Source of the DNA: Dactylosporangium roseum
GTDB taxonomy: Bacteria > Actinomycetota > Actinomycetes > Mycobacteriales > Micromonosporaceae
Reading direction: 5' to 3'
NCBI RefSeq assembly: GCF_025264685.1
Contig: NZ_CP073721.1
Location: 2,161,001-2,225,000, forward strand
DNA length: 64,000 nucleotides
Of the stretch, positions 17,845 through 27,062 are shown piece after piece. Made by a program: the position numbers and the translations under genes. The notes beneath the pieces were generated by a model, which did no database searches, was not told the DNA's origin, and saw only the letters and a list, made by a program, of their open reading frames with translations. The number at the start of each line of letters is the position of its first letter. Within the stretch, counting starts at the first letter, position 1.

Positions 17845-18294
17845 CTATGCGGCCTGGCGCCGCCGGCAGGCCTCGACGTGCGCCGCGACGACGGCCGAGG
17901 TGCTCGAACGCACGCAGGCGTCGGCACCGGCTTCGAGCACGTCGACCACGTCCTGGTGGTCGCTGTACGGATCGAGGACCGCCACGATCGCCGCCGCCGG
18001 GTGACGCAGGCAGGCCGCCGTCACCGCCTTCGCCCCGGGGGCGTCCAGGACCACGACGTCGGGCTCCGGCACGTCGGCCGCACGGGCATCGGCCCCATGG
18101 AGTCCGGAACCGGAGGAGCCGGACCCGTGGAGGTTCCGCTCCTCGCCGGTCGGGAGCTGCCGGCACCGGACCACCCGCCAGTCGCGCGGCAGGTGCCGGG
18201 CCAGGTCGCCGAACCGCGACCCGCCGGTCACCAGCAGGACGGTGATCCGGTCGAGGGTCGGCGAGGTGCGCTGGGGGAGGGTCGCGATGTTCAT
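17845..18294 (-). CDS. Degenerate receiver-like protein
   Basis: Predicted 149-residue protein that ends ADACVRSSTSAVVAAHVEACRRR, resembling the last helix of response-regulator receiver domains, with DVVVLDAPGAKAV where the phospho-acceptor strand should lie. The acidic pocket and conserved lysine are not recognisable, so phosphorylation is doubtful. A Gly/Ser loop (HGSGSSGSGLHG) interrupts the middle. ATG 18294 follows GAAAG and the codon bias is good. It is divergent from the TmrB-like gene. Function unknown; the receiver assignment is inference. Confidence 0.6.
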   Translation of the reverse strand: MNIATLPQRTSPTLDRITVLLVTGGSRFGDLARHLPRDWRVVRCRQLPTGEERNLHGSGSSGSGLHGADARAADVPEPDVVVLDAPGAKAVTAACLRHPAAAIVAVLDPYSDHQDVVDVLEAGADACVRSSTSAVVAAHVEACRRRQAA

Positions 18295-18390
18295 CTTTCA
18301 TGTATCGCGCCCGGGACTGGGATCCCGCTCCGTGGCGGCTGCGAAAATCCTGGAAAGCAGGCAACCCGACCCCCACCGGGAGTGGTGTGC

Positions 18391-18951
18391 GTGATCGTGT
18401 GGATCAACGGCCCCTTCGGCGTCGGCAAGACCACCCTCACCGCCGAGCTGTGCCGCAGGCAGCCGCGGGCGCGCGCCTTCGACCCGGAGCGCATCGGCTG
18501 GGTCCTCAAGCGCACGGTCGGGCTGGTCCGGCAGGGCGACTACCAGGACCTGCCCGCCTGGCGGTCGGCCACCGTGGCCGTGGCCGCGCGGCAGACCCGC
18601 GGCGCCGACCCGCTCGTCGTGCCGATGACGGTGCTGCGCCGGGAGCACCTCGACGAGATCTTCGCGGGCCTGCGCTCCCGCGGCCACGAGGTGCGGCACG
18701 TGCTCCTCGACGTGTCGGCCCCGGCGCTGGTCGAGCGGATCGAGTCCGACCCGGACCCGGATCCGCAGGGCTGGCGGCTCGACAACCTCGGCACGTACCT
18801 CGTCGCCCGGCACGACCTGCGTCGTGGCGGTGCCGTCGTGGACACCGACGACCTGACCGCGGACGAGGTCGCCGACGAGGTCGAGGCGCTGATCCGGCAC
18901 TGGCGGGACGGGCGGGACGGGCGGGACCGAGGGCCGCGAGTGCCGCCGTGA
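18391..18951 (+). CDS. TmrB-like P-loop ATPase
   Basis: Predicted 186-residue P-loop protein beginning VIVWINGPFGVGKTTLTAEL, the Walker A loop typical of TmrB (tunicamycin resistance) and related AAA/kinase-like proteins. VVPMTVLRREHLDEI and the nucleotide-kinase-like lid VERIESDP follow. Substrate is unknown. GTG 18391 is preferred over GTG 18385 because GGGAG is then about eight bases away. The C-terminus contains a short Arg/Asp/Gly repeat (WRDGRDGRDRG) from a 9-bp tandem expansion. About 245 bases with no recognisable content separate its stop from the convergent acylase gene. Confidence 0.8.
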   Translation: MIVWINGPFGVGKTTLTAELCRRQPRARAFDPERIGWVLKRTVGLVRQGDYQDLPAWRSATVAVAARQTRGADPLVVPMTVLRREHLDEIFAGLRSRGHEVRHVLLDVSAPALVERIESDPDPDPQGWRLDNLGTYLVARHDLRRGGAVVDTDDLTADEVADEVEALIRHWRDGRDGRDRGPRVPP

Positions 18952-19196
18952 CACCGAGACCGCGCGTGGCGAACGACGCCGCCGCGACCCGCGGTGCGGA
19001 GTCGACCGGCCGGGCCGGGGGCGGCCCTGGCCGCCGTGCCGCTGCCCGCGTCCCCCGCCCGGCCTCGCCCAGCACGTGCTCGTCGAGCTGCTCATCGGCT
19101 GCTCGTCGAGACGTGTGCGCTCAGCCGGGCGGGGGAGCGGCTCACCTGGGCCCGCAGGGACGTGCCGGCCAGGGAGGTGGGCTCACCGCCCGGGCG

Positions 19197-22100
19197 TCAC
19201 CACGGGTACACCTCCAGCTCCCACAGGGAATAGCCCCAGCCGGTGGCGCGGGCGACGCCGGCCATCCGCACGTACCGCGCCGTCACCGGGGCGAAGACCA
19301 CACTGTCGGTGCCGCCGTTGCCGGCGTCGACCGCCGCCGCGGCCGTCCACGAGCTGCCGTCGCCGGAGACCTCGATGCGGTACCGCGCCGCGTAGGCCGC
19401 CTCCCAGCGCAGGATGACGCGCCGGACGGTACGAGCGGATCCGAGATCGACGGTGAACGACTGGTTGTCGCTGCGCCCGCTGGCCCACCGTGTCGCGGGA
19501 TCGCCGTCGACCGCCGCGCCGGTGGAGTAGCCGGACTGCGTGCTGCTGGCCGACACGCCGCGGCCCAGCGCCAGGTTGGTGATGCCGTCGCCGCGTTTCG
19601 CCGGGAACGACACCACCTGCTGGTAGGTCGGCCGGTTCTGCCACGAGATCTTGTCGTGCGTGATCCCGCCGAGCGGCGACTGGACGATGGTGTCCGCGCA
19701 CCACTGGTCGCCGGCGCCGCAGTGCTTGTCGCCGGGGTAGGTGGTGGCGGCGGGCTCGGCGACGGCCGCCGCGAGCGTCGAGGTCAGCACCTGCCGGCAC
19801 GTGTCCAGGACGCCGTTGCCGCAGTACGTGCGGCCGAGGCCGCTGCGCACCGGGTCGCCGAGCACCGCGCGGAGGTCCTTGTCGAGGTACCCCCACCAGC
19901 CGTACTGGAACGCGGACCCCTTGTGGCTCTGGCTCTGGTTCGGCGAACCGGCGCTCGCCGGGCCGGTGAAGCCGGACGGGGACTCGTCGATCTGCAGCGC
20001 GCCGGTGAGCGCGGTGTAGACGTCGTCGCCGAGGCCGGTCCGGAACGTGCCGGAGACGAGCTTCGGCCACCAGGCGTCGAAGATCCGGATCGCGTCCGCG
20101 TGCTGGTACACGTGGGAACCCGGCGCCGTCTCGACCCGCTTCGCGCCGGCGGCCTGCCACGCGGCGAGCTTGGCGACCGCCGGGTCGCCCGTGCTGCCGA
20201 GGATCCGCAGCAGCTCCGGCAGCAGGCTCTCGGCGCGCAGGTCGGTGACGGCGGCGTCCTCGACGAGCCGCACCACGCCGGCGCGGTCCAGCTTGCCGTT
20301 GTTCGCCAGGGCGGCCCGCACCCGCCGGTCGAGCAGGTCGGCCCGGTGCACGGCGCCGAAGCTGAAGTTGCCGTCGGCGGCGCTGAACCCGAGGGCCTGC
20401 TTGTTGTTCCAGCTCACGAAGTAGTCCTGGCCGGTCGACTGCGGGTGCTGCGCGGCCGGGGCGTAGTCGGCGGTGTTGGTGTCCGGGTTCCACCCCGACC
20501 ACTCGTAGGCCGCCTCGGCCTTCGTCGGCAGGTTCGGGTCGGCGCCGGCCTTGCGCACCGGGTTGCTGCCCGAGTTGAAGTACGCGGTGCTCGTCGAGTT
20601 GACGTAGAACCAGTTGAACGCGTAGCCGACGTCGGACGCGGAGGCGACGAACTGGGCAGGCGAGCCCATCGCGGCCGGGTCGTTGAACGCCTGGAATCCG
20701 ATCGCCGAGTCCGCCTCGTGCTGGTAGGTGGAGCGTAGCTCGGTGAACGCGACCGGCCGCCCGCCGACCGTGCCGCGCCACGCGACCAGGCCGTACTTCG
20801 TCCGGTAGGCCACCAGCCGGTAGGAGCCGGCGGGCGTGGAGTCCGCGGTCGTCGGGGTCCACGCGTTGGTACGGGTGAGCTGCTCCATCGCCGTGCACCG
20901 CCCGCGGAACAGGTAAGCCTCGGAGGCGAGCGTCGCCGCCGAGCCGTCCAGGTTGCACAGCGGCACCGCGTAGGTGTCGGTGATGTCCTGCTCGGCGGAG
21001 GTCGCGCTCCACGCGTAGTCCTGGCCCCGCCCGAGCAGCACGTAGAGGTTCAGGCCGGCGAACGCGGCACCGTGCGCGCTGATCCCAGGGCCCTGGAGCT
21101 CCTGGAGCATCAGCAACTGCGGCGAGAAGTACCCGGTCTGCGGCCCGAACACGGCGATCGGGTTGCCCGTCGCCGAGTGCGCCGCGTCGACCACGACCGC
21201 GTTGGACATCCCGCGCTTCGTCGCCGCGCCGGGCTTGACCCCGGCGGTGGTCGTCGCCGAGCCCGTCGGGTTGAACACGACCGGCTGCGCGGTCACCGAG
21301 CCCGGGTCCGGCAGGGCCACGCCGGCCGCGTTCGGATCCGCCGAGCCGTACGGGAAGGTCTGTCCGTTATGGAGGGTGAGCGTCGCCTCCTCGTCGTTCT
21401 GCGCACGGAAGGCCGCCCACAGCCGGTCGCCCTCGGCGACGCCGTAGCGGGCCCGCGCGGTCACCCGGACCAGCGCCGACTCGACCTCGCCACCGCCTCC
21501 GCCGCCGAACAGGCCGCCGACGACCCCGGCGATCGCGATCAGGTCGGTCATCTGGAACGACTCCGGCCCGCCCGCGTTGGTGACCGCGTCGAGGTGGCCG
21601 GACAGCACGTACTCACCGGGGCAGTTGCGCGCCGACATGCACGCCGCGATATAGGCGTTGATCCCGGCGATGTAGTTCTGGACGTCGGTGTAGAGCTGCG
21701 TGCCGCGCGGCCCTTTCGCCTGGAGCGCGGCGACCTGCGCCTGGAGGTCGGCCTCGGTGTAGGGGGAACTGCGCCAGACCGACTGCTCCAGCTCGCGGTT
21801 GCCGGGCGCGCCGCCGGCGAACGGGGTCAACTGCCCGCGTCCGACCCGCCGCAGCAGATCCATGACGAACAGCCGGTCCTCGGCACCGGCGTACCCGGCG
21901 CCGAACATCGTCCCGGCCCGCGTCGTGCCGGTCACGTGCGGCACGCCGAGGCTCTTGTCCCGCACGATCGTGACGTCGGCGCGGGGGCTGTAGCTGCGTT
22001 CCACCTGGCCGGCCGGCACGCCGTACGAGGCGCTGTTGTAGAACCGGTCGATCTGCTCGGTGGTGAGACCGGTGTAGGCCGAGACGAGGTTCGCGTACTT

Positions 22101-22355
22101 GCCGAGCTGGTCCGACGAGTGCCTCGGACGGGACCCGACGGACTGGTGGGCCAGGATGTCGGCGAGCGTGGCGTTGCCGTTCTGTCCCGGCGGCAGGATC
22201 TCGTCGCACTCGTCGAGGCAGTAGTCGTTCGCGGGCAGGACGGCCGCCTGGGCGGCGGTCCGGTCGAGGACGGGCGGCGCCACCAGCGCGCCGGCGGTGA
22301 GGAGGAGCGCCACGATGGCGCGTCCGAGGGCAGGTCTGACGACGGATCGGGACAT
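19197..22355 (-). CDS. Penicillin-acylase-family hydrolase with C-terminal discoidin domain
   Basis: Predicted 1052-residue secreted Ntn-hydrolase precursor. A Sec signal (RAIVALLLTAGALVAPPVL) is followed by an N-terminal alpha-chain region (PRADVTIVRDKSLGVPHVTG, GAGYAGAEDRLFVMDLLRR). The autoproteolysis point is at GMSNAVVV, making Ser384 the nucleophile of the mature beta chain. Substrate-pocket motifs (FGPQTGYFSPQ, GRGQDYAWSATSAEQD) fit cyclic lipopeptide or homoserine-lactone acylases more than true penicillin acylases, by inference. The last 130 residues form an F5/8 type C (discoidin) module (LGRGVSASSTQSGYS ... YVRMAGVARATGWGYSLWEL) likely to bind surface glycans. ATG 22355 has GGAAGG upstream. 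It is divergent from the helicase gene. Confidence 0.88.
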   Translation of the reverse strand: MSRSVVRPALGRAIVALLLTAGALVAPPVLDRTAAQAAVLPANDYCLDECDEILPPGQNGNATLADILAHQSVGSRPRHSSDQLGKYANLVSAYTGLTTEQIDRFYNSASYGVPAGQVERSYSPRADVTIVRDKSLGVPHVTGTTRAGTMFGAGYAGAEDRLFVMDLLRRVGRGQLTPFAGGAPGNRELEQSVWRSSPYTEADLQAQVAALQAKGPRGTQLYTDVQNYIAGINAYIAACMSARNCPGEYVLSGHLDAVTNAGGPESFQMTDLIAIAGVVGGLFGGGGGGEVESALVRVTARARYGVAEGDRLWAAFRAQNDEEATLTLHNGQTFPYGSADPNAAGVALPDPGSVTAQPVVFNPTGSATTTAGVKPGAATKRGMSNAVVVDAAHSATGNPIAVFGPQTGYFSPQLLMLQELQGPGISAHGAAFAGLNLYVLLGRGQDYAWSATSAEQDITDTYAVPLCNLDGSAATLASEAYLFRGRCTAMEQLTRTNAWTPTTADSTPAGSYRLVAYRTKYGLVAWRGTVGGRPVAFTELRSTYQHEADSAIGFQAFNDPAAMGSPAQFVASASDVGYAFNWFYVNSTSTAYFNSGSNPVRKAGADPNLPTKAEAAYEWSGWNPDTNTADYAPAAQHPQSTGQDYFVSWNNKQALGFSAADGNFSFGAVHRADLLDRRVRAALANNGKLDRAGVVRLVEDAAVTDLRAESLLPELLRILGSTGDPAVAKLAAWQAAGAKRVETAPGSHVYQHADAIRIFDAWWPKLVSGTFRTGLGDDVYTALTGALQIDESPSGFTGPASAGSPNQSQSHKGSAFQYGWWGYLDKDLRAVLGDPVRSGLGRTYCGNGVLDTCRQVLTSTLAAAVAEPAATTYPGDKHCGAGDQWCADTIVQSPLGGITHDKISWQNRPTYQQVVSFPAKRGDGITNLALGRGVSASSTQSGYSTGAAVDGDPATRWASGRSDNQSFTVDLGSARTVRRVILRWEAAYAARYRIEVSGDGSSWTAAAAVDAGNGGTDSVVFAPVTARYVRMAGVARATGWGYSLWELEVYPW

Positions 22356-22484
22356 GGCGGATCCCTTCCGGGGGTTGCGAGCCAACATGAAAATGACTCG
22401 GATTACTGGATGGTAACAACGACACGGGTCACTGGATAGAGGTTCAGAAGGGCGGCCCGGGCCACCTCCTACTAGGCTTCGTGG

Positions 22485-25400
22485 GTGCTCGTGGTCCACG
22501 CGCTCTGGGCGTCTCCCGTCGGCTCGCCCCAGGGCTCGCTCCAGGGCCGGCTCTGCCTCTGGGCCGAGGACCCCGGTCTTCCGCCGCCGCGCACCGCCGG
22601 GCGTGGATCAGGGCGCCGGACCGGGGCGGCCCCGCATCCGTTCGCGGTGCGCGGGCTGCGGCTCGACGACGGTGCCGGGGAGTCCGCGGTCCGCACCCTG
22701 CGCCTGCCGACCCGCGGCGGGTTGCCGGAGGTGTCCCCGTCGGCCGTGACGGCGCTCGACCCGCCCGCCGGTGCCGCCCGGCCGCGGCTGGAGGACTGGG
22801 CGGTCGAGACCGCCGAATACCGCCCGGACGACGCGTTCGGCCTGCTCCGGTCGGCCCTGGCCCGGCTGGACGCGGACGGCGAGTTCGTCTGCGCCGACTC
22901 GACACGCTGGTTCACGTCGGTCGCCGGGTTCGCCGCCGGCCTGGTCGCCCGTGGCCGTCTGCTGCCCGGCCTGGCCCGGTCCGGCGGTCCGGGTGGAGCA
23001 CGCGGACCGGGCGGGGAACGCGGTTCGAGCGGGGAACGCGGACCGGGCGGGAAACGCGGACCAGGCGGGAAACGCGGACCGGGCGGAGCACGGGGCCGGA
23101 CCGAGGCCAGGGCCGAGGCTCGCTGGCTTCCCGTGCTCACCGGCCGGGACGCCGCCTACGCCCGCTCGCTCGCTCTCGCCATGCCGCAGGCCGTCCTCGC
23201 CGCCGAGCCGGAGGCCACGCGCGCGGCGACCCTGACCGACATCCTCGACACGCTGGTCGACGCGGCCGCCCGGGCGGCGCTGCCGGCCGCCCGCCACCGC
23301 GTCGCCGGCGCCGCCGGCATCTGGCTCACCGCGCTCACCGGCACCGACCGGCACCTGCACGACGTGCCGGACACCGAGGTCGCGGCGCTGCGGGCCGAGC
23401 TCGACGCCTGGCAGGCCGACGCCGTCGGCGGGACGGTCCGGGCCTGCTTCACGCTCGTCGAGCCGCCCGAGCCCGCCGAGCCGGGGGAGGCGACCGGGAC
23501 CGGCGAGCGGCAGTGGCGGCTGGAGTTCGCGCTCCAGGCCGCCGACGAGCCCAGCCTCGTCGTCGGCGCGGAACGGGTCTGGCGGTCCCGCGGCGCGTTG
23601 AAGGCCCTGCAACGGCACATCCCCGCGCCGCAGGAGACGCTACTGGCCGAACTGGGCCGGGCGAGCCGGCTCTACCCGGCGCTGGAGGACGCGCTGCGGA
23701 CCGCGCGCCCGTCCGCGCTCACGCTCGACGCGGCCGGCGCGCACCGGCTGCTCAGCGAGAGCGCGCCGCTGCTGGCCGCCGCCGGGTTCGGCGTGCTGCT
23801 GCCCGGCTGGTGGCGCCGTCCGTCCGCCCGCCTCGGCGTGCGGCTCACCGCGCGCGGCTCGTCGACGACCGCCCCGGGCACCGTCGCCGCCGCGAGCGGG
23901 ATCGGCCTCGACGCCGTCGTCGACTACCGGTGGGAGCTGGCGATCGGCGACGAGCCGCTGACCGAGGACGAACTGCGCCGCCTCACCGACCTCAAGGCGC
24001 CGCTGGTCAAGCTCCGTGGTCAGTGGGTCGAGCTCGACCCGCGACGGCTCGCGGCCGGGCTCGAGATCATCCGGCGGCAGGCCGCCGAGCCCGGTGCCGG
24101 GGACGCCATGACGGTGGCGGACCTGCTGCACGTCGCCGGCGGCGCCGACGGCGGGCCCGGCGGCCTGCCGATCGTCGAGGTCACCGCGGACGGCTGGCTC
24201 GGGGACCTGCTCTGCGGGGACACGGAGCTGCGGGTCCGCCCGGTCGAGGTGCCCGACGGGTTCCGGGGAGCGCTCAGGCCGTACCAGCGACGGGGGTTGA
24301 ACTGGCTGGGCTTCCTCGAATCCGCCGGGCTCGGCGGCATCCTCGCCGACGACATGGGCCTGGGCAAGACGGTGCAACTGCTGGCGCTGCTGGCCGGGAA
24401 GGCGCCCGGGCCGACGCTGCTGGTGTGCCCGATGTCGCTCGTCGGCAACTGGCAGCGGGAGGCCGCGAAGTTCGCGCCGGACCTGCGGGTGCACGTCCAT
24501 CACGGCGCCGAACGGGCGCGGGGCGCCGACTTCCGGGCCGCCGTCGCCGCGGCCGATCTCGTCATCACCACCTACTCGATCGCCGCCCGCGACGCCGCCG
24601 CGCTGAAGGCCATGCACTGGCACCGGCTGGTGCTCGACGAGGCGCAGGCGGTCAAGAACGCGGCCACGAAGCAGGCGGTCGCGGTGCGGCAGTTGCCCGC
24701 CCGGCACCGGATCGCGGTGACCGGCACGCCGGTCGAGAACCGGCTCGCCGACCTGTGGTCGATCATGGACTTCGCGAACCCGGGCCTGCTCGGCACGGCC
24801 CGCAGGTTCAAGGAGACCTACGCGGAGCCGGTCGAGCGGCACGGCGACGAGGAGGCCGCCGCGCGGCTGCGCCGGATCACCCAGCCGTTCGTGCTGCGGC
24901 GGCTCAAGACCGACCGGGGCATCATCTCCGACCTGCCGGAGAAGCTGGAGATGGACGTCCTGTGCAACCTGACGCGGGAGCAGGCGTCGCTGTACCAGGC
25001 GGTCGTCGACGACATGCTCGCCCGCATCGAGCGCAGCGAGGGCATCGAGCGCCGGGGGCTGGTCCTGGCCACCATGACCCGGCTCAAGCAGGTCTGCAAC
25101 CACCCGGCGCACGCACTGCGCGACGGCAGCCGCCTGGCCGGGCGCAGCGGCAAGCTCGCCCGCCTCGAGGAGATCCTCGACGAGGTCCTCGCGGCCGGCG
25201 AACGGGCGCTGGTCTTCACGCAGTACGCGGAGTTCGGCGGCATGCTGCGCGCCCACCTCTCGGCACGGTTCGGCCGGGAGGTCGCGTTCCTGCACGGCGG
25301 CCTGCCGAAGGCGTCCCGCGACGCGCTGGTGGCGCGGTTCCAGTCGGCCGACGCGGCGGCGCCGCCGCTGTTCGTCCTGTCCCTGAAGGCGGGCGGCACC

Positions 25401-25691
25401 GGGCTCACGCTGACCGCCGCCAACCACGTCATCCACGTCGACCGGTGGTGGAACCCGGCGGTCGAGGACCAGGCGACCGACCGGGCGTTCCGCATCGGCC
25501 AGCGGCGGGCGGTCCAGGTCCGCAAGTTCGTCACGGCCGGCACCGTCGAGGAGAAGATCGCCGCGATGATCCGGGACAAGCGCGGCCTGGCGGCGAAGAT
25601 CGTCGGTGCCGGCGAGCAGTGGCTGACCGAGCTGTCCACCGCCGAGCTCCGCTCGCTGCTGGCCCTGGAAGCCGGCGCGGTCGTCGAATAA
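22485..25691 (+). CDS. SNF2-family helicase/ATPase with collagen-like insert
   Basis: Predicted 1068-residue DNA-translocating ATPase. The C-terminal 470 residues form a complete SNF2 motor: ADDMGLGKT (motif I, about residue 621), LVLDEAQAVKN (II), AVTGTPVENRL (III), LVFTQYAEFGGML, LHGGLP, LSLKAGGTGLTLTAANHVIH (V) and DRAFRIGQRRAVQV (VI). The N-terminal half is the poorly known region common to bacterial HepA-like proteins. Residues 166-203 are an in-frame repeat (RGPGGK type, 18-bp unit) that neighbours of this family lack. GTG 22485 is the first start. With the SWIM gene 520 bases downstream it forms a conserved actinobacterial pairing. Confidence 0.92.
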   Translation: MLVVHALWASPVGSPQGSLQGRLCLWAEDPGLPPPRTAGRGSGRRTGAAPHPFAVRGLRLDDGAGESAVRTLRLPTRGGLPEVSPSAVTALDPPAGAARPRLEDWAVETAEYRPDDAFGLLRSALARLDADGEFVCADSTRWFTSVAGFAAGLVARGRLLPGLARSGGPGGARGPGGERGSSGERGPGGKRGPGGKRGPGGARGRTEARAEARWLPVLTGRDAAYARSLALAMPQAVLAAEPEATRAATLTDILDTLVDAAARAALPAARHRVAGAAGIWLTALTGTDRHLHDVPDTEVAALRAELDAWQADAVGGTVRACFTLVEPPEPAEPGEATGTGERQWRLEFALQAADEPSLVVGAERVWRSRGALKALQRHIPAPQETLLAELGRASRLYPALEDALRTARPSALTLDAAGAHRLLSESAPLLAAAGFGVLLPGWWRRPSARLGVRLTARGSSTTAPGTVAAASGIGLDAVVDYRWELAIGDEPLTEDELRRLTDLKAPLVKLRGQWVELDPRRLAAGLEIIRRQAAEPGAGDAMTVADLLHVAGGADGGPGGLPIVEVTADGWLGDLLCGDTELRVRPVEVPDGFRGALRPYQRRGLNWLGFLESAGLGGILADDMGLGKTVQLLALLAGKAPGPTLLVCPMSLVGNWQREAAKFAPDLRVHVHHGAERARGADFRAAVAAADLVITTYSIAARDAAALKAMHWHRLVLDEAQAVKNAATKQAVAVRQLPARHRIAVTGTPVENRLADLWSIMDFANPGLLGTARRFKETYAEPVERHGDEEAAARLRRITQPFVLRRLKTDRGIISDLPEKLEMDVLCNLTREQASLYQAVVDDMLARIERSEGIERRGLVLATMTRLKQVCNHPAHALRDGSRLAGRSGKLARLEEILDEVLAAGERALVFTQYAEFGGMLRAHLSARFGREVAFLHGGLPKASRDALVARFQSADAAAPPLFVLSLKAGGTGLTLTAANHVIHVDRWWNPAVEDQATDRAFRIGQRRAVQVRKFVTAGTVEEKIAAMIRDKRGLAAKIVGAGEQWLTELSTAELRSLLALEAGAVVE
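22984..23094 (+). repeat. 18-bp tandem array inside the helicase gene
   Basis: About six units related to GGACCGGGCGGGAAACGC run in frame and encode a Gly-Pro-Gly-Gly-Lys-Arg-like hexapeptide repeat. Units differ by single bases (gga/gca, aaa/gaa). The insert is at a low-complexity point of the N-terminal half, away from the motor motifs. Confidence 0.85.
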
Positions 25692-25718
25692 CGGTCGTCG
25701 AATAACGGTCGAGCCGTG

Positions 25719-25890
25719 CGATCGCCGGTCCACCCCGGTGTCGCGCTGCCGGACAGTGACGCCCAGTCGAGCGGCCTGGCGGCGGATTGCGGCGGACCGT
25801 GTGCCGGCCGGCACCCTCGGCGGCGACGCCTCCGAGGCGCGCGCCCGAATTGTCGGTCGTGTTCGGTTGGCAGGGGCTGTCGGGCTGCGT
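25719..25890. repeat. Mosaic intergenic element, copy lacking the hairpin core
   Basis: The left part (from CCACCCCGGTGTCGCGCT at 25731, then CAGTGACGCCCAGTCG) matches the outer arm module of the palindrome at 3.1 kb and of the copy at 35.1 kb. The right part (about 25782-25880) is the AATTCGGGCGCG module in inverted orientation, with GCCGGCCGGCACC and CGAATTGTCGG. The central ATGATCATGGGAAAGAT hairpin is missing. It fills the gap between the helicase and YciI genes, both forward. A 15-bp duplication of the helicase 3' end (GTCGAATAACG twice, 25683-25712) lies just before it. Confidence 0.75.
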
Positions 25891-25929
25891 CACCGAGCCG
25901 GGTGATGTCGGCGCGGGTAGACTGCCGGG

Positions 25930-26217
25930 GTGTTCGTGATCACGCTGAGCTACCTGGTTGCGATCGACCGCATCGACGAGGCCATGGACGCCCACCGGGA
26001 GTGGCTGGACGGGCAGTACGAGGACGGGGTCTTCCTGGCCTCCGGCGCCCAGGTGCCGCGCACCGGCGGGATCATCCTCGCGGCCGGACTGGAGCGGCCC
26101 GAGCTCGAGGCGCGGCTCGCCCTCGACCCGTTCCGGCAGAAGGGGCTCGCCGCATACACGATCGTGGAGTTCGAGCCCCGCAAGGTGGCCCCCGGCCTGG
26201 AGCGGCTCCAGTCTTGA
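25930..26217 (+). CDS. YciI-family protein
   Basis: Predicted 95-residue ferredoxin-like alpha+beta protein (FVITLSYLVAIDRIDEAMDAHREWL, GVFLASGAQVPRTGGIIL, DPFRQKGLAAYTIVEFEP). The His in DAHREWL and the Asp in ALDPF correspond to the conserved pair of YciI proteins, whose activity is generally undetermined. GTG 25930 is the only suitable start. Its stop overlaps the start of the SWIM gene (TTGA), so translation of the two is probably coupled. Confidence 0.9.
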   Translation: MFVITLSYLVAIDRIDEAMDAHREWLDGQYEDGVFLASGAQVPRTGGIILAAGLERPELEARLALDPFRQKGLAAYTIVEFEPRKVAPGLERLQS

Positions 26218-27062
26218 CCCGGCCGGACCACTGGGGCAACCGCACCCTCCGCGTCGAGGGCGGCATCCGGGCGCGCAGCACCCGCGGCGCGATCGGGTCG
26301 AGTTGGTGGTCCAAGCGCTTCCTGGCGGTGCTCGAGTCGTTCGCGCTGGGGACCAGGCTGACGCGGGGCCGCAACTATGCCCGGGCGGGCCAGGTGCTCA
26401 CCCTGGACATCGCGCCCGGCGCGGTCGAGGCGACCGTGCAGGGATCCCGCCCGAGGCCGTACGAGGCACGGATCGGCCTCGCCGTCTTCCCCGGCGACGT
26501 GTGGGCGCGCGTCGAGGCGGCCCTCGCGGCCGAGGCCCTCGGCGCGGCCAAGCTGCTCGCCGGGGAGCTGCCGCCGCACGTCGAGGACGTGTTCACCGCC
26601 GCCGGAGCGCCGCTGTTCCCGGCGCGGATCACCGATCTCGGCCTGCACTGCTCGTGTCCGGACTCCGCGGTGCCGTGCAAGCACCTGGCGGCCACCTTCT
26701 ACCTGCTCGCCGAGCGCTTCGACGCCGACCCGTTCCAGATCCTGCTGTGGCGCGGCCGGGCCCGCGACGCGCTGCTGGCCAACCTGCGCGAGCTGCGCAC
26801 CGGCGCCGATCCGGCCGCGCCGGCACAAGCGGTCGCGCCACCGCGGGCGGCGCCACCGCCCACCGGGACAGCGCGGGCCCTGGCCGAGCTCACCGAGCCT
26901 GAGGTGGAGCTGGAGCGGTTCTGGGTGCCGCCGGTGCCGGTCACCGACCCGGAGCCGGTCGCGGTGGCCGAGCGCGACCTGCTCCTGCGGCAGTTGCCCG
27001 CCCCGGGTCCGGCCCTCGGCGGCCCAGAGTTGCTCCGCGTCCTGCGCTCCTGGTACCGCTGA
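26214..27062 (+). CDS. SWIM zinc-finger protein (SNF2 partner)
   Basis: Predicted 282-residue protein. After an N-terminal module typical of SNF2-associated SWIM proteins (GNRTLRVEGGIRARS, GSSWWSKRFLAVLES, RLTRGRNYARAGQVL), the SWIM finger is intact: LHCSCPDSAVPCKHLAATFYLLAE (Cys-x-Cys, Cys-x-His). A Pro/Ala linker and a short C-terminal tail follow. The start is TTG 26214, overlapping the YciI stop; GGAG lies about 11 bases upstream. Homologues are usually encoded beside a SNF2 helicase and are thought to form a nucleic-acid-binding partner for it. Here the YciI gene separates the two. Confidence 0.88.
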   Translation: MTRPDHWGNRTLRVEGGIRARSTRGAIGSSWWSKRFLAVLESFALGTRLTRGRNYARAGQVLTLDIAPGAVEATVQGSRPRPYEARIGLAVFPGDVWARVEAALAAEALGAAKLLAGELPPHVEDVFTAAGAPLFPARITDLGLHCSCPDSAVPCKHLAATFYLLAERFDADPFQILLWRGRARDALLANLRELRTGADPAAPAQAVAPPRAAPPPTGTARALAELTEPEVELERFWVPPVPVTDPEPVAVAERDLLLRQLPAPGPALGGPELLRVLRSWYR

